The notes beneath the pieces are model-generated. The model worked only from the letters and a program-made list of their open reading frames with translations. It ran no database searches and was not told the DNA's origin. From Pelagibius marinus (GTDB lineage: Bacteria > Pseudomonadota > Alphaproteobacteria > Kiloniellales > Kiloniellaceae), in contig NZ_JACSDK010000005.1 in assembly GCF_014925385.1 (NCBI RefSeq), forward strand, positions 62,001 to 126,000: DNA of 64,000 bases, given 5' to 3'. Shown here piece by piece: positions 46,041 to 55,823 of the stretch (the stretch's first letter is position 1; the number at the start of each line of letters is the position of its first letter). Made by a program: the position numbers and the translations under genes.

Positions 46041-46772
46041 CTACTCCGCCGCTGAATGACACGCCGACGACTTGCTGTCGTCATAGCGGTCGTGCAGCTT
46101 CACCCAGTCCATGATCCCGGTGACCTCGTTGCGGCCCTTGGGCGCCATGTCGAGGAACCAGAAGGCGCCAAGCAGCTGCTCGCAGCCGCGGGCGTAGGAC
46201 GAATAGGTGTGAAAGACCTCGCCGGCTTCATTCTTGGCGAAGACGCTGCAGCCCGGCAGCTCGTCGATGCCCGGATCGATGGTGCGGTAGTTGTAAACCG
46301 CCTCGCCCTTCTTCAGCTGGTCCTCGGTGAACGAGACATTGAAGTCGAAGTTGAAGCTGTTCTTGTTCGAGGAGACCCATTGGAAGTGCCAGCCCATGCG
46401 CTTCCTGAAAGCCTCGATCTCGTTGATCGGGGCGCGGGACACGGCCGCGAAGGAAAGGTCCGCGTGCTCGAAGTGCCGGCGCGCCGCGTCCACGTGGTCG
46501 GCCATGAAGGAACAGCCGGCGCAGCCCTCGGCCCAGCCGGGGCCGAGCATGAAGTGCTGCACCATCAGCTGACTGCGGCCCTGGAACAGATCGGCCAAGG
46601 CAACGGGCCCCTGCGGGCCGTCGAAGACGTAGTCCGTTTCCACCCTCTCCCAGGGCAGGGCCCGGCGCTGCTCCATCAGCTTGTCGCGCTGCCGGCTCAG
46701 TTCCTTCTCTGCCTTCAGGTGCGCCTTGCGCGCCTCAAGCCATTTCTCGTGGGATACGATCTGATGTTCCAT
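46041..46772 (-). CDS. DUF899 thioredoxin-like protein
   Basis: The 243-residue protein has the DUF899 start VSHEKWLEARKAHLKAEKEL, the thioredoxin-fold stretch HFMLGPGWAEGCAGCSFMAD with a CxxC pair, and GAFWFLDMAPKGRNE near the end. The family is predicted to be a thiol-disulfide or peroxiredoxin-like protein; no substrate is known. I chose the ATG at 46772 with AGGGAG 8 bases upstream, over the one at 46793 that overlaps the previous stop. Confidence 0.87.
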   Translation of the reverse strand: MEHQIVSHEKWLEARKAHLKAEKELSRQRDKLMEQRRALPWERVETDYVFDGPQGPVALADLFQGRSQLMVQHFMLGPGWAEGCAGCSFMADHVDAARRHFEHADLSFAAVSRAPINEIEAFRKRMGWHFQWVSSNKNSFNFDFNVSFTEDQLKKGEAVYNYRTIDPGIDELPGCSVFAKNEAGEVFHTYSSYARGCEQLLGAFWFLDMAPKGRNEVTGIMDWVKLHDRYDDSKSSACHSAAE

Positions 46773-46789
46773 TGTTCGTTCTCCCTTGC

Positions 46790-47314
46790 TCATTTCTTGA
46801 TCTCCATCTCCGGCAGGTAGCCGCTCAGACGTTCGAAGGTCTCGCTCCACCCCCGCTCCACGCCGACCTCGATGAGCCCGTCGCGATGCTCGCGCGACAT
46901 GCAGGCTGTGTGAACCGTCACGTCGGTTCCCGCCGCGATTCTCGTGAAGGACACCGTCACTACCGACGAGAGATCGGGCCGCCCCAGGCAGCCGAAGATC
47001 TCGTCGTAGACCAGGCGTGACGGCCGGGTGATCTCCCGGTAGGTTCCGTCGATGGGGTAGATCGTTCCGTCGGGTCCGCGCATCTCGATCCTGAAAGCGC
47101 CGCCGACACGCAGATCGATTTCGCAAAGCGTCGTGACGAAACCATGCGGCCCCCACCAGCGCTTCACATGGCGCGGCTCGGTCCAGGCGGCAAAGACCAG
47201 CTCCGGCGGCGCGCCGAAACTGCGGGCGATGACCAACTCCGTATCGGAAGGAGTCGTCAGTATGGTCGCGCCGCTGTTTCCCCTCGGCATCTTCCGCTCC
47301 GTGGTGGTATCCAT
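46790..47314 (-). CDS. SRPBCC/AHSA1-family protein (paralogue 3)
   Basis: This 174-residue protein has an extra N-terminal tail of about 25 residues, then VIARSFGAPPELVFAAWTEP, RWWGPHGFVTTLCEIDLRVG and the helix GVERGWSETFERLSGYL. It is encoded between the VOC gene and the DUF899 gene, whose possible first start overlaps this stop codon (ATGA). Confidence 0.87.
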   Translation of the reverse strand: MDTTTERKMPRGNSGATILTTPSDTELVIARSFGAPPELVFAAWTEPRHVKRWWGPHGFVTTLCEIDLRVGGAFRIEMRGPDGTIYPIDGTYREITRPSRLVYDEIFGCLGRPDLSSVVTVSFTRIAAGTDVTVHTACMSREHRDGLIEVGVERGWSETFERLSGYLPEMEIKK

Positions 47315-47328
47315 GGCCGCATCGCTCC

Positions 47329-47751
47329 CTAGGCGGGAACCGTCTCCAGAGCGTGGGCAAAGCTCCAGGCATGGCCGTAGGGATCCGTCACCACGGCGAA
47401 GCGGTCACCCCAGAACATGTCCTCGGGCGGCATCACCACCACCGCGCCGGCCTTGACCGCGCGGTCCACCGCGGCATCGCAGTCCGCGACGCGCAGGTGC
47501 AGGGTGACGGCGCTGCCGCCCAGGGTCGTCGGCGTGTGGTCCTGGCCTTCCGCGCAGCGGTCTGAAAAGGCATCACGGACGAAGACCCGGGCGTCGCCCA
47601 GCCTCATCTCCGAGTGCATCAGGCGCTTGCCGTCCTCGGCGGGCAGGCGCATGACCTCCTCCGCGCCCAGCGCCTGCTTGTAGAACGCCAGAGCCGCAGT
47701 AGCGTCGTCGACTACCAGGTGCGGGATCACCGCCTCGATCGTTGCCGTCAT
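47329..47751 (-). CDS. VOC-family (glyoxalase/PhnB-like) protein
   Basis: The 140-residue protein reads IPHLVVDDATAALAFYKQAL, HSEMRLGDARVFVRDAF and WGDRFAVVTDPYGHAWSFA, the pattern of PhnB-type VOC proteins. They bind a metal and act as dioxygenases, glyoxalases or resistance proteins; the role here is unknown. The ATG at 47751 follows GGGAG. It lies between SRPBCC paralogues 2 and 3. Confidence 0.88.
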   Translation of the reverse strand: MTATIEAVIPHLVVDDATAALAFYKQALGAEEVMRLPAEDGKRLMHSEMRLGDARVFVRDAFSDRCAEGQDHTPTTLGGSAVTLHLRVADCDAAVDRAVKAGAVVVMPPEDMFWGDRFAVVTDPYGHAWSFAHALETVPA

Positions 47752-47761
47752 TGTCTTCTCC

Positions 47762-48253
47762 CTATTCCGAATAGATTGCGTCGACGGTCTCGGCCAGGCG
47801 CTCCAGGCTCTGGGTCCAGCCCGCCTCCATGCCGGCCAGCGCATCCATGACCTCGGGCACGGCCCTCACCACGCGGGCCTGCAGCGAGACGGTGGTGCGG
47901 TCGCCCGCTTCCACGAAGGTCACGGTGTTGACGGCTTTCAAGCCAGGCGGGCCGTCGGCGCCCTGAAAAGCGGTAGAAGTGAAGACCAGGCGCGCGGGGG
48001 GCTCAATCTCCAGCACCTCGCCGCTCATGGGATAGACCGTGCTGTCCGGCGCGGTCATGTCGATGTTTATACGCCCGCCCGGCCTGGCCTCGAACTCGCA
48101 GACCGGGTTGGTGAAGCCCTCGGGGCCCCACCACTTCGCTAGGTGGATGGGGTCGGTCCAGGCCCGGAAGACCAGTTCGCGCGGCGCCTCGAACTCGCGG
48201 GTGAAGGTCAACGTGTAGCCGACACCCAGTTCCATTTTTTTCGCAGCTTCCAT
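47762..48253 (-). CDS. SRPBCC/AHSA1-family protein (paralogue 2)
   Basis: The 163-residue protein has LTFTREFEAPRELVFRAWTD, KWWGPEGFTNPVCEFEARPG and the C-terminal helix GMEAGWTQSLERLAETV. GGAG precedes the ATG. It follows paralogue 1 by 9 bases. Confidence 0.88.
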   Translation of the reverse strand: MEAAKKMELGVGYTLTFTREFEAPRELVFRAWTDPIHLAKWWGPEGFTNPVCEFEARPGGRINIDMTAPDSTVYPMSGEVLEIEPPARLVFTSTAFQGADGPPGLKAVNTVTFVEAGDRTTVSLQARVVRAVPEVMDALAGMEAGWTQSLERLAETVDAIYSE

Positions 48254-48262
48254 GAGTCTCTC

Positions 48263-48742
48263 CTAGAGCCCGGCCACATAGGCGGCGAGGCGGTCCATGC
48301 ACTCGCTCCAGCCGCCATTGTGCGCATCGCGGGCGCTTTCCGATTCGAAGACCGCGTGATGCAGGGTGAGCTTCGTCTGCGCGCCGCCGGCGCCCGCCTC
48401 CTCCAGCAGCACCGTCACCAGCGTCTCGTGACCGGGCTGGCCCTCCTCGTCGATCCAGGTCCAGGTGAAGGAGATCTTCTCCGGCTCGACGATCTCGCGG
48501 TAGACGCCGTGCATGCGATGCTCACTTCCTTCCGGCGAAACCATGAGGCAACGGAAGGCGCCGCCGGGATGGAGCTCGACGGTGCAGTCCGGCAGGGTGA
48601 AGCCCTTCGGCCCCCACCAGCGCACCAGGTGCTCCGGCTGGCTCCAGACCTTGAAGACCAGGGCGCGCGGCGCATCCAGCAGCCGGGTGATGACCAGGAC
48701 GCGGTCTTCGGGCTCGCGGACGAGCTCAGGACTTGCGGCCAC
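48263..48742 (-). CDS. SRPBCC/AHSA1-family protein (paralogue 1)
   Basis: The 159-residue protein has ITRLLDAPRALVFKVWSQPE, RWWGPKGFTLPDCTVELHPG and the helix HNGGWSECMDRLAAYV. It starts with GTG at 48742, 6 bases after a GGAG, and overlaps the end of the ArsR gene by 17 bases, so the two are translationally coupled. The ArsR plus AHSA1 pair is widespread in proteobacteria. Confidence 0.9.
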   Translation of the reverse strand: MAASPELVREPEDRVLVITRLLDAPRALVFKVWSQPEHLVRWWGPKGFTLPDCTVELHPGGAFRCLMVSPEGSEHRMHGVYREIVEPEKISFTWTWIDEEGQPGHETLVTVLLEEAGAGGAQTKLTLHHAVFESESARDAHNGGWSECMDRLAAYVAGL

Positions 48743-49076
48743 GGGGCTCTCCTTTCATCTGCAGCTCGTCGAGGTAGCTTTCCAGGCGGTCGAGGCTCTG
48801 CTCCCAGAACTGGCGATAGCGTTCCAGCCAGCCGCTCGCGTCCTTCAGGGGGCCCGCTTCCAGGTGGCAGGGCCGCCACTGGGCCTCGCGGCCGCGGCTG
48901 ATCAGCCCGGCGCGCTCCAGCACCTTCAGGTGCTTGGAGACGGCGGGCAGGCTCATGTCGAAAGGCTCGGCCAGCTCGCTCACCGTGGCCTCGCCGGAGC
49001 ACAGCCGCGCCAGGATCGCCCGGCGGGTCGGGTCCGCCAGGGCGGCGAAAGTCTGGCTCAAGGGGTCGGTCTGCAT
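48726..49076 (-). CDS. ArsR-family transcriptional regulator
   Basis: The 116-residue winged-helix protein reads FAALADPTRRAILARLCSGE, VSELAEPFDMSLPAVSKHLK and VLERAGLISRGREAQWRPCH. It lacks the metal-binding CxC of true arsenic sensors and belongs to the group that always accompanies AHSA1 genes. It heads the nine-gene cluster and probably represses it through the palindrome just upstream. Confidence 0.92.
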   Translation of the reverse strand: MQTDPLSQTFAALADPTRRAILARLCSGEATVSELAEPFDMSLPAVSKHLKVLERAGLISRGREAQWRPCHLEAGPLKDASGWLERYRQFWEQSLDRLESYLDELQMKGEPRGRKS

Positions 49077-49083
49077 TTGTTTG

Positions 49084-49117
49084 TAACCATTCGGTTAAAT
49101 AACTGATAGGTTAAATA
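49084..49117. promoter_or_regulatory. probable ArsR operator
   Basis: TAACC-ATTC-GGTTA (49084-49097) is a perfect inverted repeat seven bases before the ArsR start codon, and GGTTAAATA occurs twice in direct repeat (49093-49101 and 49109-49117). The AT-rich patch stands out from its GC-rich surroundings and overlaps where the promoter must lie, as expected of self-repression. Confidence 0.6.
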
Positions 49118-49156
49118 CAGAAGCCGCCTGCGGGAGTCAAGAGGATCCCCGGCACT

Positions 49157-50551
<1,395 letters not shown>

Positions 50552-50618
50552 CGAGTCCTGCTATGAAAAAGCGGGGTAGCGGTCTTGCCACATGGGAACC
50601 GCGAGGGTAAGGCAACAA

Positions 50619-50634
50619 AGTTGTCTATACAACT
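50619..50634. promoter_or_regulatory. HutC-type operator 1 (hutF/hutI)
   Basis: AGTTGTCTATACAACT is a palindrome with perfect 6-base arms and one changed centre base compared with the other two sites (TTGTATATACAA). It lies between the divergent hutF and hutI genes, so one repressor can control both. Confidence 0.75.
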
Positions 50635-50674
50635 CGCGGAGTGTCTGGCCGCCATATTTGGGTAGGTTTTTAGT

Positions 50675-51919
50675 ATGTGGGACGATCTCTGGACGGGGGC
50701 GAACCTGGCCACGATGCTGGCTGCCGGGGCGGGAGACGCGGGCGCGACCGCGCCCTACGGCGCCGTCACCGAGGCGGCCCTGGCGGTGGACGGCGGCCGT
50801 ATCGCCTTCGCCGGGCCCGCCGCCGACTTGCCCGGCGCGCCGGCGACCCTGGCCCGCCGGGTCCACGACACCGGCGGCGCCTGGATTACCCCGGGCCTCA
50901 TCGACTGCCATACCCATCTGGTCTACGGCGGCGACCGGGCGCGCGAGTTCGAGCTGCGCCTCAACGGCGCCTCCTACGAGGAAGTGGCCAAGGCCGGCGG
51001 CGGCATCCGCTACACCGTCGAGCAGACCCGCGCGGCCAGCGAGGATGAGCTCTACGCCCAGGCCCTGCCGCGCCTGCAGGATCTGCTGTCCGAAGGCGTC
51101 ACCACGCTGGAGATCAAGTCCGGCTACGGCCTGTCGCTGGAGCAGGAACTGAAGATGCTGCGCGTCGCCCGGCGCCTGGGGGAGAGCGCGCCCGTCACGG
51201 TGAAGACCACCTTTCTGGGCGCCCATGCCCTGCCGCCGGAGTTCGACCGCCGGCCGGAGGACTACATCGACGCGGTCATCGCCATGCTGCCGGAGGTCGC
51301 GGCCTCCGGCCTGGCCGACGCGGTCGACGGCTTCTGCGAGCGCATCGCCTTCTATCCCGAGCAGATCGCCCGCGTCTTCTCGGCCGCCGAGGCGGCCGGG
51401 CTGCCGGTGAAGCTGCACGCCGACCAGCTCTCCGACACGAAGGGCGCGGCGCTCGCCGCCCGCTTCAACGCACTCTCCGCCGACCACCTGGAATACGCCA
51501 GCGAGGAAGGCGTGCGGGCCATGGCGCTGATGGGCACCGTCGCCGTGCTGCTGCCGGGCGCCTTCTACGTGCTGCACGAAACCAAGCTGCCGCCGGTCGA
51601 GGAATTCCGACGGGCCGGGGTGCCCATCGCGCTGGCCACCGACAGCAACCCCGGCTCCTCTCCGATCACCTCGCTGCTGCTGATCCTCAACATGGGCTGC
51701 ACCCTCTTCCGCCTGACCCCGGAGGAGGCGCTGGCCGGCGTCACCCGCAACGGCGCCCGGGCCCTCGGCCTGGCCGAGACCCACGGCACCCTGGAGGCCG
51801 GCAAGACCGCCGACTTCGTGCTCTGGGACATCTCCCATCCGGCCGAGCTGGCCTACCGCATCGGCCACAACCCCTGCCGCCAGGTCGTCAAGGACGGGAG
51901 AATCGTGCGCGGCGGCTAG
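50675..51919 (+). CDS. hutI: imidazolonepropionase
   Basis: HutI hydrolyses 4-imidazolone-5-propionate to N-formimidoylglutamate. The 414-residue amidohydrolase shows [20 protein letters not shown], the substrate Arg/Tyr region [12 protein letters not shown], the metal His in [13 protein letters not shown] and the Asp in [13 protein letters not shown]. Start codon ATG at 50675 with a weak AGG box. Confidence 0.96.
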   Translation: MWDDLWTGANLATMLAAGAGDAGATAPYGAVTEAALAVDGGRIAFAGPAADLPGAPATLARRVHDTGGAWITPGLIDCHTHLVYGGDRAREFELRLNGASYEEVAKAGGGIRYTVEQTRAASEDELYAQALPRLQDLLSEGVTTLEIKSGYGLSLEQELKMLRVARRLGESAPVTVKTTFLGAHALPPEFDRRPEDYIDAVIAMLPEVAASGLADAVDGFCERIAFYPEQIARVFSAAEAAGLPVKLHADQLSDTKGAALAARFNALSADHLEYASEEGVRAMALMGTVAVLLPGAFYVLHETKLPPVEEFRRAGVPIALATDSNPGSSPITSLLLILNMGCTLFRLTPEEALAGVTRNGARALGLAETHGTLEAGKTADFVLWDISHPAELAYRIGHNPCRQVVKDGRIVRGG

Positions 51920-51970
51920 CCGATCCTGCTAGCCTCTTCCCCTGCAGAGCGAAACCCACCGAGGAACGGC

Positions 51971-52525
51971 ATGCGAAAACCGCCCAGAGCCCCGAGCAGG
52001 CTGCTGCTCCTGCTCGTCGCCCTGGCTTGGCTCCAGGGGAGCGCCGCCGCGCAGGAGCCCGCCGCGGCCCTGGCTGAGGCCATGGCCGAGCGGCTGCAGC
52101 TCATGGAGGGGGTGGCTCAGTACAAGTGGAACCGCGCGATCCCGATCGAGGACCTGGAGCGCGAGCGCGTGGTCCTCGACAACGTGGTCGCCGCCGCCGA
52201 GGCGGAGGGTGCCTCCCTGGACCTCGCCACGGACTTCTTCCGCGCGCAGATCACCGCCGCCAAGGCGATCCAGAGCCGCTTCTTCGAAGCATGGCGTCAG
52301 CAAGGAGCCGGCCCCTTCCCCAACCCGCCGGACCTGAAGACGGAAGTGCGTCCGGCGATCAGCGCCCTCACCGCCCGCATCATCGCCGCGCTGGCCGGAC
52401 TGGACGGCATCGACGCCGCGGCGCTCTGCGCGGCATTGGCCCCGACCCCCGCCGCCCTGGCCGCGGATGCGGACGCCTGGCGGATCGCGGCGGCGCCGCT
52501 GCGCGAGAGAAAGGGCGGCTGCTGA
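51971..52525 (+). CDS. secreted chorismate mutase (AroQ gamma type)
   Basis: The 184-residue protein has a signal peptide (to about residue 27, ending AAAQ) and a helical mutase domain close to the secreted M. tuberculosis enzyme: RLQLMEGVAQYKWNRAIPIE, FFRAQITAAKAIQSRFFEAW and GPFPNPPDLKTEVRPAISAL. Likely active-site residues Arg41, Lys52, Arg64 and Gln93 are present. It would convert chorismate to prephenate outside the cytoplasm, an unexplained activity in these bacteria. It lies 50 bases after hutI on the same strand, inside the hut cluster. Confidence 0.85.
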   Translation: MRKPPRAPSRLLLLLVALAWLQGSAAAQEPAAALAEAMAERLQLMEGVAQYKWNRAIPIEDLERERVVLDNVVAAAEAEGASLDLATDFFRAQITAAKAIQSRFFEAWRQQGAGPFPNPPDLKTEVRPAISALTARIIAALAGLDGIDAAALCAALAPTPAALAADADAWRIAAAPLRERKGGC

Positions 52526-52534
52526 AGTAACGCC

Positions 52535-53344
52535 TCAGCCCTGTTGTTCCATCTCCGCCCAGGCGAGCATGGTGTGGATGAGGCCGGAGAGCACCGGGCG
52601 GACCTGCTCCGCCAGGTCGTCGCGGAAGGCAAAGGGCGGGTCCTCGTCCATATAGGTGATCTCGGAGAGCTCCAGCTGCACGGCGTGGACGCCGTTTTCC
52701 GGGTCCCCGTAGTGGCGCGTGATGTAGCCGCCCTTGAAGCGTCCGTTGGCGGCATGCGTATAACCGAGATGTCCGGCGTCGCGGGCCACGGCGGTCAGGA
52801 TGTCCAGCAGGCTCGAGGCCGCCGCGCTGCCGTCGCCCGTGCCCAGGTTCAAATCCGGCAGGCGCCCCTCGAAAAAGCGCGGCACCTCGCTGCGGATCGA
52901 GTGCGCGTCCCACAGCAGGGCGAGGCCGTGCTTCGCCTTGATCGCCGCCAGGGTCTCGGCCAGGCGGTCGTGATAGGGCTGCCAGTAGGCCTCGCGCCGC
53001 GCGGCCACTTCGTTCTCGTCCGGAGCCTCGCCGGGCAGATAGATATCTTCCAGGGCGAAAGTCTGCAGGGGGCAGAGTTCGGTGTTGCTGGCCCCGGCAT
53101 AGAGCGCCCGGTTGTCGGGCGCCCGGTTCAGGTCGATGACGTAGCGCGAGTGGGTCGCCTGCAGTACCGAGACGTCGAGTTCCGCCAGGAAGTCGTAGAG
53201 CTGCGGAATGTGCCAGTCGGTGTCCGGCACCGTCTTCGCCACCTCGGTCATGCGCCCTGCGATCTCCGGCGGCACGTAGGTGCCGGGATGGGGCATGGAA
53301 ACCAGCAGCGGCAGGCTGCCCTCGGTAAAGCGGAAGAGCTCCAT
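52535..53344 (-). CDS. hutG: N-formylglutamate deformylase
   Basis: HutG releases formate from N-formyl-L-glutamate, the last step of the pathway started by HutF. The 269-residue protein has SMPHPGTYVPPEIAGRM, DLNRAPDNRALY, LWDAHSIRSEVPRFFEGRLP and QLELSEITYMDE, the N-formylglutamate amidohydrolase pattern. It diverges from hutC, with a HutC-type site in the shared promoter region. Confidence 0.94.
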   Translation of the reverse strand: MELFRFTEGSLPLLVSMPHPGTYVPPEIAGRMTEVAKTVPDTDWHIPQLYDFLAELDVSVLQATHSRYVIDLNRAPDNRALYAGASNTELCPLQTFALEDIYLPGEAPDENEVAARREAYWQPYHDRLAETLAAIKAKHGLALLWDAHSIRSEVPRFFEGRLPDLNLGTGDGSAAASSLLDILTAVARDAGHLGYTHAANGRFKGGYITRHYGDPENGVHAVQLELSEITYMDEDPPFAFRDDLAEQVRPVLSGLIHTMLAWAEMEQQG

Positions 53345-53396
53345 GTAAAGTCCCTCGCGGCGCGCCGAACCTGCAAACTGGTCAGGCGCACCAGTG

Positions 53397-53408
53397 TTGT
53401 ATATACAA
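53397..53408. promoter_or_regulatory. HutC-type operator 2 (hutG/hutC)
   Basis: TTGTATATACAA, a perfect 12-base palindrome, lies between hutG and hutC. Its position suggests repression of hutG and self-control of hutC. Confidence 0.78.
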
Positions 53409-53492
53409 GTTGGTATAGATCAACGGGCCGCCGCCGCCAACCTTTCGAGGCTTTTCCGGGCCGCCCCTGCCAGAGAGCTTGCGCCTTTCTCC

Positions 53493-54227
53493 ATGAGCCT
53501 GACCCCCAGCAGCGAGACGCCGCTCTACCAGCAGGTCAAGGACTACATCGTCGGGCGCATCGTGGCCGGCGACTGGCCGGAGGAAACCAAGGTGCCTTCG
53601 GAAAACGAGCTGACGCGCGAGCTGCGGGTCAGCCGCATGACGGTGCACCGCGCCCTTCGTGAGCTGACCGCCGAGGGCTGGCTGGAGCGAGTGCAGGGCG
53701 CCGGCACCTTCGTCGCCCCGCCCAAGCCGCAGTCGGAAATCCTCGCCGTACGCAACATCGCCGAGGAAATCCGCGCCCGCGGGCACGAGCACAGCACGGA
53801 GATCCTCTTCGTGCGGCGCGAGCGCGCCCGCGCCCTGGAAGCCAAGCACCTGGGGCTGGAGCGCGGCGAGACGCTGTTCCATTCCCTCATCGTCCACCGT
53901 GAGAACGGCCGGCCGGTGCAGCTGGAGGACCGCTACGTCAATCCCAAGATGGCGCCCGACTACCTGGAGCAGGATTTCACCGTCCTGACGCCGCACAAGT
54001 ACCTCATGCAGGCGGCGCCGATCAGCGAGGCCGAACACCTGGTCATGGCGGTCATGCCCACGCCCGAGGAGCGCAAGCTGCTGGAGATGAAGGCGGGGGA
54101 GCCCTGCCTGCTGCTGCGCCGCCAGACCTGGTCCCGCAGGCAGCCGGTGACCTGGGCCCGCCTGCTGCACCCCGGCGACCGCTACCGCCTGGGCGGGCGC
54201 TTCGCCGGGGAGGGGCCGCGGCCATAG
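53493..54227 (+). CDS. hutC: histidine utilisation repressor, GntR/HutC family
   Basis: HutC binds hut promoters and is released by urocanate. The 244-residue protein has a GntR winged helix (TPLYQQVKDYIVGRIVAGDW, VPSENELTRELRVSRMTVHR) and a UTRA effector domain (ERGETLFHSLIVHRENGRPV and LLRRQTWSRRQPVTWARLLH). I chose the ATG at 53493 because the earlier start would lie inside the operator. Confidence 0.94.
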   Translation: MSLTPSSETPLYQQVKDYIVGRIVAGDWPEETKVPSENELTRELRVSRMTVHRALRELTAEGWLERVQGAGTFVAPPKPQSEILAVRNIAEEIRARGHEHSTEILFVRRERARALEAKHLGLERGETLFHSLIVHRENGRPVQLEDRYVNPKMAPDYLEQDFTVLTPHKYLMQAAPISEAEHLVMAVMPTPEERKLLEMKAGEPCLLLRRQTWSRRQPVTWARLLHPGDRYRLGGRFAGEGPRP

Positions 54228-54252
54228 GATTCGGCCACGGCGCGGCAGTAAC

Positions 54253-54888
54253 TTACTTCAGACGGTTGTCGAAGGATGCGAAGCCCTTGCCGGGGCTGTA
54301 AACGTAGCGCTCGTTGTAGAGCACGTTGCCCTGGTCGTCGCTCATGATCCAGTCGTAGCGCAGGGAGTGCGGCACGTCGCGATAGGTGAAGTCCAGACGG
54401 CGGATCTTGATGCTGATGATACGGGTCTGCGGACCTTCTTCCGTGTACTCGATGGCCTGGAAGGTCCGGCTCTCGCCGCGCCCCCAGGTGCCGAGCGGGA
54501 AGAAGGCATCGTTCACGAAATAGCGGTCGGCGCGACCCGGCCGGGAATCGTAGACACGGCCCAGCGCCTGCCCGTCGGGCCGGCGCATGAAGTACTGGGT
54601 CTTCACCCCGGCGGTCTCCGCATTGCTGCGCTCATAGACCTGCACCGTCTGGCCGGTCTTGGGGTCGGCCCAGGCCTTGGGCCCGGTGATGGTGCGGGTC
54701 CCGTGAGCGGCCTGCACCTGCGGCAGGCTCACGCCGGCGACGGCGGGATCGCCGGTCCAGAGGTCCAGGCCGATCTCGCGGGTTTCCGGCTCGCGCTGCA
54801 TGGCGCAGGCACCCAAGGCCGCGACCAGCGGCACGACCAGGGCCAAGCGGCCCAAGGGGCTCCGCCTGAAGTTGGAAAACATTCGCAT
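54253..54888 (-). CDS. putative lipoprotein
   Basis: The 211-residue protein begins MRMFSNFRRSPLGRLALVV and has a lipobox LVAALGAC, so it is probably lipid-anchored. The mature part is beta-rich, with two Arg-rich stretches (SIKIRRLDFTYRDVPHSLRY). I do not recognise the family. AGGAG precedes the ATG. It lies 80 bases after the hydrolase gene on the same strand. Confidence 0.7.
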   Translation of the reverse strand: MRMFSNFRRSPLGRLALVVPLVAALGACAMQREPETREIGLDLWTGDPAVAGVSLPQVQAAHGTRTITGPKAWADPKTGQTVQVYERSNAETAGVKTQYFMRRPDGQALGRVYDSRPGRADRYFVNDAFFPLGTWGRGESRTFQAIEYTEEGPQTRIISIKIRRLDFTYRDVPHSLRYDWIMSDDQGNVLYNERYVYSPGKGFASFDNRLK

Positions 54889-54968
54889 AGAGTCTCTCCT
54901 CTTTACTCTCTCTATGGCTCTTGCGAGCGGTTCCCGGCCTGGAAGCCAGCCCGGACGTGGCGCAGCCC

Positions 54969-55823
54969 CTACCGCTGCAACCAGTGATTCACAAAATCGG
55001 TCAGGCCGCCCGTCGCCACGCAGTCGTCGAAGGCGTGGCTGCAGCCGGGCAGCATCGCGAACTGCACCCGGGGCGCGACGCCAAGGCGTATCGCGGCCTG
55101 CAGGAAGGCGCCGGTCCAGCGGCCGGCGCGCTCGATCCGGTTGAGCCCTTGCTTGATGTCCACGTCGGGGGTCTTGCGCAGGGCGTCGTCGCGCTGGCTG
55201 TCGCGGCTGCCCACCAGCACCAGGGTCGGGATGGCGAGAAAGCGCGCCAGATTGGCCGCGGCGCGGCGCCCCCGCCCGCCGGCCGGCTTCACCCCGTAGG
55301 GAAAGCGGTCGGCTTCGTTGGGGAAGGTGTACCAGCCGGCCGCCACCAGGACGAGGGAGGCGACCCGTTCCGGGTTCAGCATGGCATAGCGGTGCGCGAA
55401 CTGCGCGCCGCCGGAAAAACCCACCATCTCGACCCGCCCGAGTTCGCGCCCGGTGAAGTGCTCCACGTCCCGCCACAGCGCCTCGACCGCCGCCTCGGTG
55501 CCGCGCGCCAGCCGCTGGAAGCCCTCGAAGCGGGCCTCGTCGAAGTGCGGCGCGATGAGCAGGCGCCGCTGGGCCACCGCCACCTCGGCGAAGGCCTCGA
55601 CATGTGCCTCGGCGTTGCGCGAGATGCCGTGGACGGCCACCAGCGGCGGCCGCGCCGGATCGATGTCCTCCGGCTGGAAGAGGAAATAGTCGGGCCGCTC
55701 GCCCGCTTCCGCTCCCTGGCCTGCGGCCGGCCGCATGACCAGCCGGCCCGGCAGGGCCGAGGCGCCGCGGCCGGCGGCCTTGTCCGCTTCGGCCGGTGAC
55801 GGGATCGAAGGCCGCGTCATCAT
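54969..55823 (-). CDS. alpha/beta-hydrolase (PHB-depolymerase/polyketide-hydrolase type)
   Basis: The 284-residue protein has VAVHGISRNAEAHVEAFAEV, the nucleophile motif MVGFSGGAQFAHRYAM and the C-terminal His in LPGCSHAFDDCV, with the Asp in VLVGSRDSQRDD. No signal peptide is visible. Its start overlaps the stop of the ABC gene by 4 bases (ATGA), so the two are co-translated. Substrate unknown. Confidence 0.8.
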   Translation of the reverse strand: MMTRPSIPSPAEADKAAGRGASALPGRLVMRPAAGQGAEAGERPDYFLFQPEDIDPARPPLVAVHGISRNAEAHVEAFAEVAVAQRRLLIAPHFDEARFEGFQRLARGTEAAVEALWRDVEHFTGRELGRVEMVGFSGGAQFAHRYAMLNPERVASLVLVAAGWYTFPNEADRFPYGVKPAGGRGRRAAANLARFLAIPTLVLVGSRDSQRDDALRKTPDVDIKQGLNRIERAGRWTGAFLQAAIRLGVAPRVQFAMLPGCSHAFDDCVATGGLTDFVNHWLQR

